Source: Acidobacteriota bacterium (GTDB lineage Bacteria > Acidobacteriota > Terriglobia > Acidiferrales > UBA7541). From it: DNA of 64,000 nt. This document shows positions 54,227 through 62,825 of this stretch, piece after piece; within the stretch, counting starts at the first letter, position 1, and each line of letters starts with the position of its first letter. The stretch is from contig JAJPIE010000012.1 of NCBI GenBank assembly GCA_021324935.1, positions 1 to 64,000 of the forward strand. Reading direction: 5' to 3'. The position numbers and the translations under genes were made by a program. Under the pieces are notes generated by a model, which made no database searches, was not told where the DNA came from, and worked only from the letters and a program-made list of their open reading frames with translations.

Positions 54227-55111
54227 ATGTCGCAAGCTTTTCTTATCCTGATTCCTGCACACAACGAAGCCCAGACGATTGCGACTGTCGTGAGTAAATG
54301 CAGAAACTTCAGCTCCGACGTCCTGGTGATAGATGATGGCAGTGTAGACGGCACCGGCAGTCTTGCATCCGCTGCGGGAGCACAGGTGCTTAGAACAGCG
54401 CAATGTAAGGGCTATGGTGCCGCGTTGCAACTGGGATTCGAAGAGTGTAAAAAACTGCAATCCAAGATCGTCGTAACGCTTGACGGCGATGGTACGCACG
54501 ATCCGGAGTTCGTGCCTTCCCTGATCAATTTTCACCTCGATACCCAAGCTAACTTGACGATTGGATCGAGATTCCTCACTCCCAGACTCGCTCAAGCGGT
54601 TCCAGACGCGAAAGCCGCAGCAAATTTCTTTGCCACAGCGTTATTTAATTCTGTTACTGGCTCCAGCTTCACAGACGTAGCGTCTGGCATGCGAGCGATC
54701 GATAGGTCCGCGCTAGACCTAGAGTGCAATGCCACAACATTTGGATTCACATACAAATATTTAGCGGCCGCCCGACGTCGAGGGATGAGAATCGTCGAAA
54801 CGGGCATTTCGGTGCACTACGACGCCGAAACACTCTTGTCCACAAATCGAACCGAGTTAACCGATTTTCTTGCCTCGGTCGTTTCTATCGCTGATGGTAC
54901 CAATAGACGTCTAAGAGACGCACTGCATGAGATGTGCGAACTCGTAAGCGCTGCCAGGGTCCTACGTGTTTGCGCTGACGGAAAACACATCATCGCTCAT
55001 CCTATCGCTCATATTGACGCGTACCTATTCCAGTTTCAAGATCCATGTTTTCTAAGACAGGAACGACAAAGGAATTGGATTGACTGGACTTCGATTAACG
55101 CAAGGGAATAA
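54227..55111 (+). CDS. Family 2 glycosyltransferase (second of pair, DPM1-like)
   Basis: This 294-residue protein has the polyprenyl-phosphate glycosyltransferase pattern: FLILIPAHNEAQTIATVV, VLVIDDGSVDGTG, KGYGAALQLGF and VVTLDGDGTHDPE with the DxD metal site. The region TDVASGMRAIDRSAL matches the acceptor loop of dolichyl/undecaprenyl-phosphate sugar transferases. Its ATG follows the stop of the first enzyme without a gap, so both are coupled. Confidence 0.88.
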   Translation: MSQAFLILIPAHNEAQTIATVVSKCRNFSSDVLVIDDGSVDGTGSLASAAGAQVLRTAQCKGYGAALQLGFEECKKLQSKIVVTLDGDGTHDPEFVPSLINFHLDTQANLTIGSRFLTPRLAQAVPDAKAAANFFATALFNSVTGSSFTDVASGMRAIDRSALDLECNATTFGFTYKYLAAARRRGMRIVETGISVHYDAETLLSTNRTELTDFLASVVSIADGTNRRLRDALHEMCELVSAARVLRVCADGKHIIAHPIAHIDAYLFQFQDPCFLRQERQRNWIDWTSINARE

Positions 55112-55213
55112 CAGATGCCCGAAGGCGCCCCTGAGTGCTAGACCTGATTGCGATATTCGCACGCTACGTCGAGCAGCCCTTGGTCTCCGTCGGTGTTCAA
55201 AAAAGGAAGTCTT

Positions 55214-55876
55214 ATGACAGACGAGAAACTCGGCAAGTTAACTAGTTTGGTTCCTGAAATCTATTATGACCTCATCGCAAGAGTCGCGGTCGGAGTCGTG
55301 CTCATTGTCGTGCTAGCCGCCTGCCTCGCAACTCCAGTGTCCTTGCTCGTTCCACTGGAGCGTCTAAGCTGGCCAACCGCAACAATCCTTTTTGCTCTCT
55401 TGCTGATCATCAGCAATTCAGTCGGCCTGATCATCACCCCATTTGGGGAACTCTTCTATGATTTTTTCGCTCCGTCAATTTGGAGCCGAGTCCTAAAGGA
55501 ACACCCGGACCTCGCCGGGAAGGCCCGGCACTTTGGACTCGAGTTTCCAGCCGACGCGAAGCGCGATCACATACTGCAATTGTCAAGCCAAATGGGGGAT
55601 CTATTGAGGAACCTGGACGGTCAAGCAGGTCAGGTGACGACAAAAATGAGAGCGGAAGTCGCGTTTTGTAACAATCTTGCTGCCTCACTGCTCGTAAGCG
55701 TCATAGTTCTCATTCCCTTTGGGATTCGCAACGGCCACCTGAAGGATCAGGTCTGGTGCCTATCGACAATGTTCGCGGCTAGTGCCTTTGTGGTAGCAGC
55801 CGGTCGTTCCGTGCAGCTACAGTTTTTTCGAAGGCGCGTATCAATGCTCCTGGTTTGCAAACACACAAGCGGCTAG
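55214..55876 (+). CDS. Four-helix membrane protein of unknown function
   Basis: From ATG 55214 (AGGAAG 5-10 nt upstream) the protein has about 220 residues. Two transmembrane helices (about 20-45 and 55-80) are followed by a cytoplasmic helical region (SSQMGDLLRNLDGQAGQVTTKMRAE) and two more helices (about 155-175 and 180-200). This layout is like small membrane effectors in defence cassettes, but I do not recognise a named family. It follows the glycosyltransferases by 103 nt in the same direction. Confidence 0.75.
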   Translation: MTDEKLGKLTSLVPEIYYDLIARVAVGVVLIVVLAACLATPVSLLVPLERLSWPTATILFALLLIISNSVGLIITPFGELFYDFFAPSIWSRVLKEHPDLAGKARHFGLEFPADAKRDHILQLSSQMGDLLRNLDGQAGQVTTKMRAEVAFCNNLAASLLVSVIVLIPFGIRNGHLKDQVWCLSTMFAASAFVVAAGRSVQLQFFRRRVSMLLVCKHTSG

Positions 55877-56194
55877 CGTGTGTCGTCATTTCGGCTTTTG
55901 GGGCACGCAGGCGGATGCATACAGCTTTGCCTCTGCGGCCCTTAGAGGCGACAATCTCCTTCCACCGCTTGACAAGAAAACAGTCTGTGTAGCCCTTTTC
56001 CCGCGGTCTGGGAGAGGATGCCTGGTGACGTCTAGCGTACTATCCGTGGGGTACCACGGCCGACAACGGTTCAAACAACCGTTGTGGTGGGAAGGCCCTT
56101 CGGGTAAGAGCCGGATGCTTCAAGTTCTGCTGATTCCAAGCCGCCTCTAGAATTCCACGGCTATAATGAGGGGTTGGGGTCCGGCATCAAACCG
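55877..56194. promoter_or_regulatory. Region upstream of darT with two hairpins
   Basis: No gene is supported. Two perfect hairpins lie in tandem: CCGTGG-GGTA-CCACGG (56043-56058) and ACAACGGTT-CAAAC-AACCGTTGT (56062-56084). They could be operators for the toxin-antitoxin genes or a terminator for the membrane protein gene, although no T-run follows. Confidence 0.55.
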
Positions 56195-56833
56195 ATGAGC
56201 AATCTCAGTCCCGAGAAAGCGTTAATCTTCCGAATCACTCATGTATCAAATATCCCGTGGATTCTCGCGAACGGCCTTCACTGCAATAATAGCCAGCAAT
56301 CCGACCCGAACTATGTTCAAATAGGTAACGCCGAAATCATCGTCCGTCGAGCGTTGCGCGCAGTCCCAGTCGGCCCCGCAGGCACCCTCAGCGACTATAT
56401 TCCTTTCTATTTCACGCCATACTCACCGATGCTCTTGAACATCAAGACGGGGAGGAATGGCGTCGTCCAGCGCCCGATGACGGAGATCGCGATTATCACC
56501 TCTTCACTTCATGAGATACGAAAGCAAGGGATTCCATTCGTCTTCACTGACCGTCACGCCGTCCTTGAGGCAGCGCAATTTTATGACGATCTCGCTCAAC
56601 TCGACCGAATTGATTGGGCGAAACTCCAAGCCCGCGACTTTCGCCGGGATCCAGACGACCCTGGCAAGTTCGAACGCTATCAAGCGGAAGCCTTGATCCA
56701 TCGCCATGTTCCTATGGCGGCAATTCTGGGTATCATTTGCTACAACGCCGAAGAGCAAAGAAAAATCGAACACACTTGTGGTAATCTAGGTGTTGCGACG
56801 AAAGTTTACTCCAGGCCGGGTTGGTACGTCTGA
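56195..56833 (+). CDS. darT: DarT DNA ADP-ribosyltransferase toxin
   Basis: From ATG 56195 (MSNLSPEKALIFRITH) this gives 212 residues matching DarT (DUF4433). Features are the NAD-binding FRITHVSNIPWILANGL, the YIPFYFTPYSPML stretch and the catalytic Glu in ERYQAEALIHRHVP (Glu165). DarT attaches ADP-ribose to bases of single-stranded DNA and blocks replication, and DarTG systems protect against phages. The partner darG overlaps its stop as TGATG. In-frame starts at 56174 (TTG) would lengthen it slightly. Confidence 0.93.
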   Translation: MSNLSPEKALIFRITHVSNIPWILANGLHCNNSQQSDPNYVQIGNAEIIVRRALRAVPVGPAGTLSDYIPFYFTPYSPMLLNIKTGRNGVVQRPMTEIAIITSSLHEIRKQGIPFVFTDRHAVLEAAQFYDDLAQLDRIDWAKLQARDFRRDPDDPGKFERYQAEALIHRHVPMAAILGIICYNAEEQRKIEHTCGNLGVATKVYSRPGWYV

Positions 56834-57930
56834 TGATGAAATTCGTACGAGGCAATCTTCTGGAAGCTCCAGTAGAAGCGTTGGTCAACACTGTCAACGA
56901 AGTGGGCGTAATGGGTAAAGGCATCGCTTTGATGTTCAGCGAGGCCTTTCCGGAAAACACAAAGGCCTACATAGAAGCTTGCCGGGCTAAGAGGGTTCGA
57001 GTTGGTCACATGTTTGTGACGGAGAACGAAGGGCTTGTTCAGCCGCGTTGGATTATCAATTTCCCTACCAAGAAGCATTGGCGCGGCGATTCACGAATCG
57101 AGTGGATTCGATCCGGTCTCATAGACCTTGTTCGTGTCATCAACGAAAAGGGAATAAGGTCTATAGCTCTTCCACCACTTGGCACCGGCAACGGTCGACT
57201 CGAATGGGCGGAGGTGCGCCGAGAAATAGAGATAGCGCTCGGAAAACTCGAGTGTGTTGAAATCCTAGTCTACGAACCGACTCGAACTTATCAGAACGTT
57301 TCCAAAAAGGAAGGACTGGAAAAACTAACACCGGCACGAGCGTTGATCGCCGAGCTCTGCAGACGATACGGGGTACTTGGACTTGAGTGTACGAACTTAG
57401 AAGTCCAGAAACTTGCTTGGTTCCTGCAATCATCCATCATCGCAATGGGGCTAAGAGATCCTCTTGACCTCCGATTCATTCCTAACAAGTACGGACCTTA
57501 TGCGGAGAGATTGCGTCACTTGCTAAACGGACTGGATGGAAGCTATTTACACTCCGCGAAACGTTTAAGTGATGCAGGTCCTTTCGATATGATTTGGTTC
57601 AACGACGAACGCCGCTCCAAAGTCCAAGAGTATCTTCACAGCGAGAAGGCTAGATCGTACCTTCCGGCACTCGAAGCAACAGCGAAGCTAATTGACGGAT
57701 ACGAATCGCCCCTCGGCATGGAACTTCTTGCGACGGTGGATTGGCTCGTTCACAAGGACGGTTACTCACCCGATCTTTATTCGATCCGCCAAGGCATTTC
57801 GCACTGGCCCGGGGGGAAGAAGGCGGTCCAGCGGAAACAACATCTCTTCGACGACAGGCTCATCGAACTCGCGCTCAATCGACTAAAAAAGGCCCCGTCG
57901 ATCCGCGAAACAGCCTCCGCTGTGGTCTGA
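56833..57930 (+). CDS. darG: DarG antitoxin (macro domain plus SocA-like domain)
   Basis: The protein of about 365 residues begins with a macro domain (MKFVRGNLLEAPVEALVNTVNEVGVMGKGIAL, then PPLGTGNGRLEW) that removes ADP-ribose from DNA. A C-terminal half (KLAWFLQSSIIAMG, FIPNKYGPYAERLRHLLNGLDGSYL) resembles the SocA-like domain that binds DarT directly. Start ATG 56833 overlaps the toxin stop by one base, so antitoxin and toxin are translationally coupled. Both functional domains look intact. Confidence 0.94.
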   Translation: MMKFVRGNLLEAPVEALVNTVNEVGVMGKGIALMFSEAFPENTKAYIEACRAKRVRVGHMFVTENEGLVQPRWIINFPTKKHWRGDSRIEWIRSGLIDLVRVINEKGIRSIALPPLGTGNGRLEWAEVRREIEIALGKLECVEILVYEPTRTYQNVSKKEGLEKLTPARALIAELCRRYGVLGLECTNLEVQKLAWFLQSSIIAMGLRDPLDLRFIPNKYGPYAERLRHLLNGLDGSYLHSAKRLSDAGPFDMIWFNDERRSKVQEYLHSEKARSYLPALEATAKLIDGYESPLGMELLATVDWLVHKDGYSPDLYSIRQGISHWPGGKKAVQRKQHLFDDRLIELALNRLKKAPSIRETASAVV

Positions 57931-58058
57931 GATAACAGTGAATGACCCCACATTCAAGAAGGAGAACCAATCACGCTACGCACTGCCAGAAGAGTAGGCG
58001 ACATTCTTAAGTGCGTCCCTGACGGTGGAAGAATACAACCAAGTTTTAGGTTTTATAT

Positions 58059-58364
58059 GTGACCAAGACTTTCTGCTCGCTCTTACATAACAGCCCGGAA
58101 TCCCCTGTCTCGTCTATGCGAGGCAATCCTTCCGCGTTCTCTCCCGGCCACAATGCCATGGAAATTCTGATGCCCGAGGAAGTCGCAAAACGGCTGAAGG
58201 TCCAAGTCTCCTCGGTCTATGAAAAGCGAAGGCCGCGTGCTAGAAATCCGATCCCTTGCTTGCCGATGGGTCGGTACATACGGTTTGACCGGAACCAAGT
58301 CTTGAAGTGGCTCTACGGGCTCGCTGCTGCAGATTCACAGCCGAACCAAATGCCACGAAGGTGA
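58059..58364 (+). CDS. Excisionase-like helix-turn-helix protein (first of three)
   Basis: The HTH_17/MerR-like core is MPEEVAKRLKVQVSSVYEKR with the wing IPCLPMGRYIRFDRNQVLKWL. Such small proteins act as excisionases or transcription regulators of mobile elements. The first codons (from GTG 58059) have little coding character; an internal ATG at 58158 would give a 68-residue protein of more usual size. No strong ribosome binding site decides. Confidence 0.72.
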   Translation: MTKTFCSLLHNSPESPVSSMRGNPSAFSPGHNAMEILMPEEVAKRLKVQVSSVYEKRRPRARNPIPCLPMGRYIRFDRNQVLKWLYGLAAADSQPNQMPRR

Positions 58365-58520
58365 ACTCCCCTATCCTCAAACTGAGACAAAAACTATTCC
58401 CTTCGACATAGACACCATGAGAGCCATTTGCTTGCTGCGGAAGACCTTTGCTGTTTTTCACAGCACAGGAAAGGGGGTTCTCCAATTGCACAAGCGGAAA
58501 GGAGGAATTGGCAGCTCGCG

Positions 58521-58886
58521 ATGAGATGCTACCCGGACCTTTCGGTTGCACTTTCAAACACAAAATCCAACATGCTCGCTGATTCGGCGTTGCCCGAGAG
58601 GATTTCGGTGGCAACGATGAAGCGCGAAAGGCTGGTTTCTCCTTCTTCCGTTGCTCCGAGATCGGAAAAGCAACCTGAAACTGCGGATGACATTCCGTGG
58701 AATGTTTCCCGGGCTGCCCAATTTCTCGGAGTCAGTTCACAAACCGTCTACCTTTGGGTAGAACGGAAACAAATTCCCCACCTTCGCGTCATGGGCCGCA
58801 ATATTCGCTTTCTCCGGGCCGATCTCGAACGATTCCGGGCGACTTTCCGCCAAGAGCCCGAAGGGAGCCTGGTCACCTCGAGATGA
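58521..58886 (+). CDS. Excisionase-like helix-turn-helix protein (second of three)
   Basis: From ATG 58521 the protein is about 121 residues. The HTH_17 core is NVSRAAQFLGVSSQTVYLWVERKQIPHLRVMGRNIRFLRADLERF, preceded by a poorly conserved, probably disordered segment. It lies 157 nt after the first such gene. Start uncertain. Confidence 0.72.
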   Translation: MRCYPDLSVALSNTKSNMLADSALPERISVATMKRERLVSPSSVAPRSEKQPETADDIPWNVSRAAQFLGVSSQTVYLWVERKQIPHLRVMGRNIRFLRADLERFRATFRQEPEGSLVTSR

Positions 58887-59082
58887 CCTTCTTTCCGGCA
58901 CGCCTTTCAGGCCCCCGTCCGCCACATTTGTTCCCTCAACCCACGACTGAGCTGGGGATCAGCTTCCGCTCAAAGAGATCCGATCCAGACTCGGGAACGT
59001 GCGGGGGGCCTGAATCCCCTCTCCTTGCTGCCACATGCGCGAAAAGCCTCATGTGTTTGTTGCGCAACTCTCACTGAGACTC

Positions 59083-59487
59083 ATGACTCTCAAATTTATT
59101 ATTGAGTTCAACGGCTACCGTCAGGTCTTTTCCCTCGACGAACTCGCGAAATCCTTTCTCCAAGCAATCCAGACGGCGCTCCGGCAGGAAGTCAAACGCA
59201 TCCTTCCTTCGGGGACGGCTCCGACCCCGCAGCATCCCAAAGACCTGGAAGTAAATCGCCCCGTGGCGCTTTCGAAAGCAAAAGCCGCCCAGGCCCTAGG
59301 TGTGAGTGTTCGGACCCTCGACTACTGCATCGCCCAACAAAAGATTCGCGTGCTGCGGATTGGCCGACGGCTCTTGGTTCCCATGAACAGTATTGAAGCT
59401 GCTTTGAAGCGCAGTGCGCTTGAAACACATCGCGGCAATGGAAGGCCCGACCTGCGACGGGAAACTTCAGAGGTCCAGGAAACCTGA
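59083..59487 (+). CDS. Excisionase-like helix-turn-helix protein (third of three)
   Basis: From ATG 59083 (MTLKFIIEFNGYRQVF) the protein is about 134 residues. A helical N-terminal half of unknown role is followed by SKAKAAQALGVSVRTLDYCIAQQKIRVLRIGRRLLVPMNSIEAALKR, an AlpA/Xis-like DNA-binding core. Its 3' end overlaps the convergent 653-residue gene by 21 nt. An upstream ATG at 59035 is possible. Confidence 0.75.
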   Translation: MTLKFIIEFNGYRQVFSLDELAKSFLQAIQTALRQEVKRILPSGTAPTPQHPKDLEVNRPVALSKAKAAQALGVSVRTLDYCIAQQKIRVLRIGRRLLVPMNSIEAALKRSALETHRGNGRPDLRRETSEVQET

Positions 59488-61428
59488 CGCCTTCTTATAG
59501 AACTTGCGAAGAAGCACATCCGGTTGGCAGGTCGGGTCAATGCTGTTCGCGTACTCCGAGCACCATTCAAGCAATTCCCGCATTTGGCTGAGCGACTCGT
59601 TATCCAGCTTGTTCAAATGCATCGAGTTTCCGAGACAGACGGCAAGCCGGCGCACCAACTGGCTCTGATGCAGTGCTTGTGCCGCCTTGGAAATCACCTC
59701 ACCCCTGCGGGCAAACTCTTGCGCCCTCTCTTCTTCTTCGCGCCGTCGTTTCTGTTTCGCTTCGAATTCCTCGTGCCAGCGCTGGCGCTCCGCTTTTACC
59801 TTCTTGATGGATTCCACGAGCACGCTGATGCCCACCACAACGGCTCCAAGTTGAGTTTCGAGGCTCCTCTCCTTTCTCTCGGACCAGGTACGTCGGGCGC
59901 CTGTGGTTTCACTGCTGAGAAGGGATATCCGCAACAGGCCGGTTGGCTGATAATCCCACTTGGGGGGCGACCACCAGTAGTCTCGCTTGTGACGCGCTGC
60001 CTCCTGCTCGGTCGGCGCATGCGCCTTTCGGTCGAGGATTTCCTCAAGCGCGAAACCGATGCTCTCCGATTCGCAAACGATCTGCAGGCTCGCATTCTCC
60101 TCGTTTGGCCAGGCAATCTGCATTCCGCGCGCTTCGAGTGCCACGAAGAATGCATCCAGAATCCCCAGCGCTCTCGGCAGTGCGACTTCCGTCACGCGAA
60201 GATGCGATGCAGTTCCCTTGCGGGGAACAAGAATTTCACTTTCGTCTTTTTTTCCGTTTCGGAGAAGACGCTCCGATCGCACGGCAGCTGGATGGGAAAT
60301 GGGCCCGTCTGGAGACACAGGGACGGCGGGCGCGTCCCGAGGCGCTGCCTTTGTGTCTGGCAGTATAGGCTCGCGAATCACGATCTCAATCCGGTAGGGA
60401 TTCGGTTGCTCGATGGCAGGTAGCGGCGGGCGAGGGGGTTTCTGGCCCAGTTCGACTCGCCGCCAATACCCAAGTCCGGGTCTGGGAATGTTGTGCTTCT
60501 CGCAGACTTTCGCGAGGCCCACATCTGAATAACCGAACTCCTTTGCCAACCGGTGCATCGGCGTCGTCCAAACTCGCTCGTAGAGTTCTTCACGCAGAAA
60601 CACCTTTGTCGTTTGTTGCACTGGTATCTCCAAAGAAGATGAAGACTCCTGCACTCGCGGGGAGGCCTTCGGCTCTTCAAGAAAGCGGCTCTTCAACCGA
60701 GTAAGATCCCTCCGACACCTTCGGAATTCGCGGTTGCCCATCCCCATGCTCTTCTCTGCATCCCGGAGGGTGCCAGTTCGCTGAATTGCGTGGACGGCGT
60801 CGAGTAGCTTTGGTTCTGTCCGCACCACAAACTGCTCGAACTCCCGGATATACGTTTTCAGAACAGGATTCTCGACGAGTGCCCTTCGACGAGACTCGCT
60901 GGCAAACGTCCCGGAATGCTTGAGAAGAAACGCTTCATCAATCCTGCCCGCTGACTCTGGCCGGCTTGCGTTTTCTTGGGATATTTCGAAGGCCGCGATG
61001 CTGAGACTTCGAGGATCGCAGATAGGATTGAGCCGCTGCCTTGAGAGAATCGTGTTCAGGCGGTTTGCGAGGCAGACATTAATGAACTTGTGAAATCGTC
61101 CCGCCGTTGCACCAAAATGCCGCCCCGGATTGAAGCACTGGATCACATCCGCGCAACCGTCTGGTCGTCCGTTTGCCCCCTTGCGCCGAAACCCGCTCTC
61201 CGGCGGGAGCCTGCAAAGGTACAAAAGCAAATCCTGCTCCAGGTCGAGGATGGCATCACGTCCAACCCCTCGCCGCACTCGCTTTGTCACCCACCGCCGT
61301 ACCCGCAACGGATCCCGCTCGAAGAACTCACCGAAATCCTTCGGGAGGATAAAACCGTCCTGGCCGACGTAGTGGCCGTCCGGGCTTACGGTGAATCTCT
61401 CCGGGCCGACCGCACGGCCATGAGGCAT
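59467..61428 (-). CDS. Large fusion protein: sigma-factor-like N-terminal half, RVW-type HTH and coiled coil
   Basis: This 653-residue protein has no assigned function. The N-terminal 270 residues have a pattern like region 2-4 of RNA polymerase sigma factors or phage transcription regulators (AILDLEQDLLLYLCRLP, HKFINVCLANRLNTILSRQR, later RTGTLRDAEKSMGMGNREFRRCRRDL as an HTH-like end). A second module starts FLREELYERVWTTPMHRLAKEFGYSDVGLAKVCEKHNIPRPGLGYWRR, a putative DNA-binding unit that occurs alone in many mobile-element proteins. The last 200 residues include a charged coiled coil (VKAERQRWHEEFEAKQKRRREEEERAQEF). The joining of the two modules is unusual. Confidence 0.7.
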   Translation of the reverse strand: MPHGRAVGPERFTVSPDGHYVGQDGFILPKDFGEFFERDPLRVRRWVTKRVRRGVGRDAILDLEQDLLLYLCRLPPESGFRRKGANGRPDGCADVIQCFNPGRHFGATAGRFHKFINVCLANRLNTILSRQRLNPICDPRSLSIAAFEISQENASRPESAGRIDEAFLLKHSGTFASESRRRALVENPVLKTYIREFEQFVVRTEPKLLDAVHAIQRTGTLRDAEKSMGMGNREFRRCRRDLTRLKSRFLEEPKASPRVQESSSSLEIPVQQTTKVFLREELYERVWTTPMHRLAKEFGYSDVGLAKVCEKHNIPRPGLGYWRRVELGQKPPRPPLPAIEQPNPYRIEIVIREPILPDTKAAPRDAPAVPVSPDGPISHPAAVRSERLLRNGKKDESEILVPRKGTASHLRVTEVALPRALGILDAFFVALEARGMQIAWPNEENASLQIVCESESIGFALEEILDRKAHAPTEQEAARHKRDYWWSPPKWDYQPTGLLRISLLSSETTGARRTWSERKERSLETQLGAVVVGISVLVESIKKVKAERQRWHEEFEAKQKRRREEEERAQEFARRGEVISKAAQALHQSQLVRRLAVCLGNSMHLNKLDNESLSQMRELLEWCSEYANSIDPTCQPDVLLRKFYKKASGFLDL

Positions 61429-61727
61429 TTGGGAGATCTTCTCTGTAGCCAGAGTGGGAAGCCTCTTGAGGTCTATGCCACAGAACTCGAATCTGTCTCA
61501 CCACCTATCCAACCTGCCGCAGCACTCCCCTTAACGCTCTAGAGCAATCATTATCCAAACTGATTCTGCCTCCGCTCGCACACCGTCGCGCCACTCGCCG
61601 ACTCGTGTCACACCGGTTGCCACCCGCTCCAGCTCTTCTCAACCTCCTTCCGTTCTCCTGCGGACGCGGTTCTTTGGTCCCCCTGCCTCAAGTGAGGGAA
61701 CCAAATCCCCGCACAGGAGAACGGAAG
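61429..61727. promoter_or_regulatory. Leader of the antirestriction gene with a ribosome-site hairpin
   Basis: This gap of about 300 bases separates the divergent fusion gene and ardC. Perfect 11-bp arms CCGTTCTCCTG (61650-61660) and CAGGAGAACGG (61714-61724) form a stem with further partial pairing inside. The right arm contains the GGAG ribosome binding site of ardC, 3 nt before the ATG. Folding would hide the site from ribosomes. Confidence 0.7.
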
Positions 61728-62552
61728 ATGAATTTCGAACAGATCAAGAAGATGGCAAGCAATTGCATCGACGAGCTGGCTGCTTCGCTCAGCGCCGGGC
61801 GCAGCGAGACCCTGACCAACTATCTGGCAACGATGGGCCGCTTTCACCGTTACAGTCTGCACAACGTGATGCTGATCGTTCTGCAAAGGCCCACCGCCAG
61901 TCACGTGGCTGGCTTTCACACCTGGCGAAAGCTCGGCAGATTCGTCAAGAAGGGGGAAAAAGGCATCGTCATCCTTGCGCCCGTCGTGAGGCGCACCTCC
62001 CTCAAGCAGGACAACTTGTCTGAAGAGGAGCCTGAGGTCGTCTGTGGCTTTCGCGCCGCGCATGTCTTCGACGTGACCCAGACCGATGGCCGTGAGCTTC
62101 CGGCTATCGGCCAAGTCCAAGGCGCTCCCCGGGAACACCTCACGCGCTTGGTTGGCCTCGTCCGCGACAGTGGCATTACGCTCGACTACTCGGAAGAAAT
62201 CGCGCCAGCCCTCGGCACCTCATCGGGTGGCAAGATCACGCTTCTCCCCGGCATGGAACCCGCGCGGGAGTTCTCCACGCTCGTTCACGAACTGGCTCAT
62301 GAGTTTCTCCATCGCAGCGAGCGCAGAAAGGACACGACGCGAACCATGCGCGAAACCGAAGCTGAGGCAGTCGCTCATGTGGTGGCGAAGGGAATTGGGC
62401 TCGAAACCGGCTCCGCGAGCCAGGACTACATCCAGCTCTGGCACGGTGACGCGGCCATGCTGATGCAAAGCCTGGAGCTTGTTCACATGACCTCTGCCCG
62501 CATCCTACGTTCTCTCCTGCCAGCTGACGAACAAGGCGAACTACATGGATGA
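61728..62552 (+). CDS. ardC: ArdC-type antirestriction protein with zinc metallopeptidase domain
   Basis: From ATG 61728 (MNFEQIKKMASN, with GGAG upstream) the product has 274 residues. The N-terminal single-stranded-DNA-binding ArdC domain (MGRFHRYSLHNVMLI, FHTWRKLGRFVKKGEKGIVILAP) is followed by a zincin domain with HELAH (His187, Glu188, His191) and a third ligand in ETEAEAVAHVVA. ArdC proteins protect incoming conjugative DNA. This supports a conjugative or integrative element for the island. Confidence 0.92.
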   Translation: MNFEQIKKMASNCIDELAASLSAGRSETLTNYLATMGRFHRYSLHNVMLIVLQRPTASHVAGFHTWRKLGRFVKKGEKGIVILAPVVRRTSLKQDNLSEEEPEVVCGFRAAHVFDVTQTDGRELPAIGQVQGAPREHLTRLVGLVRDSGITLDYSEEIAPALGTSSGGKITLLPGMEPAREFSTLVHELAHEFLHRSERRKDTTRTMRETEAEAVAHVVAKGIGLETGSASQDYIQLWHGDAAMLMQSLELVHMTSARILRSLLPADEQGELHG

Positions 62553-62825
62553 CCGAACATCAGTTCTCATGCAGGACCACTCTCTAGGCACTGTCTCCCG
62601 AATCGGTCCATTTTCTTCACTAGCCAGAACTTCACGTGTCTGCTCTAGACCTTCACACAGCCTCATCAGACCCCACAGAGACCGTCTCGCCGTAAAGCGT
62701 CAATTTCTCGACAACGCGAAGCGTGATCCCGTCCCAAGATTCTTCAATTACGTCTATCATTAGTCTTTGCTCGGCTTTTCTCGAACCGAATTAGCTACTT
62801 CTTCTGTACGATCTTGGATGCCAGC
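62553..62825. other. Intergenic region in the island
   Basis: I see no gene or clear structure. The short open frame at 62545-62763 overlaps the ardC stop and has no recognisable features. Confidence 0.3.
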
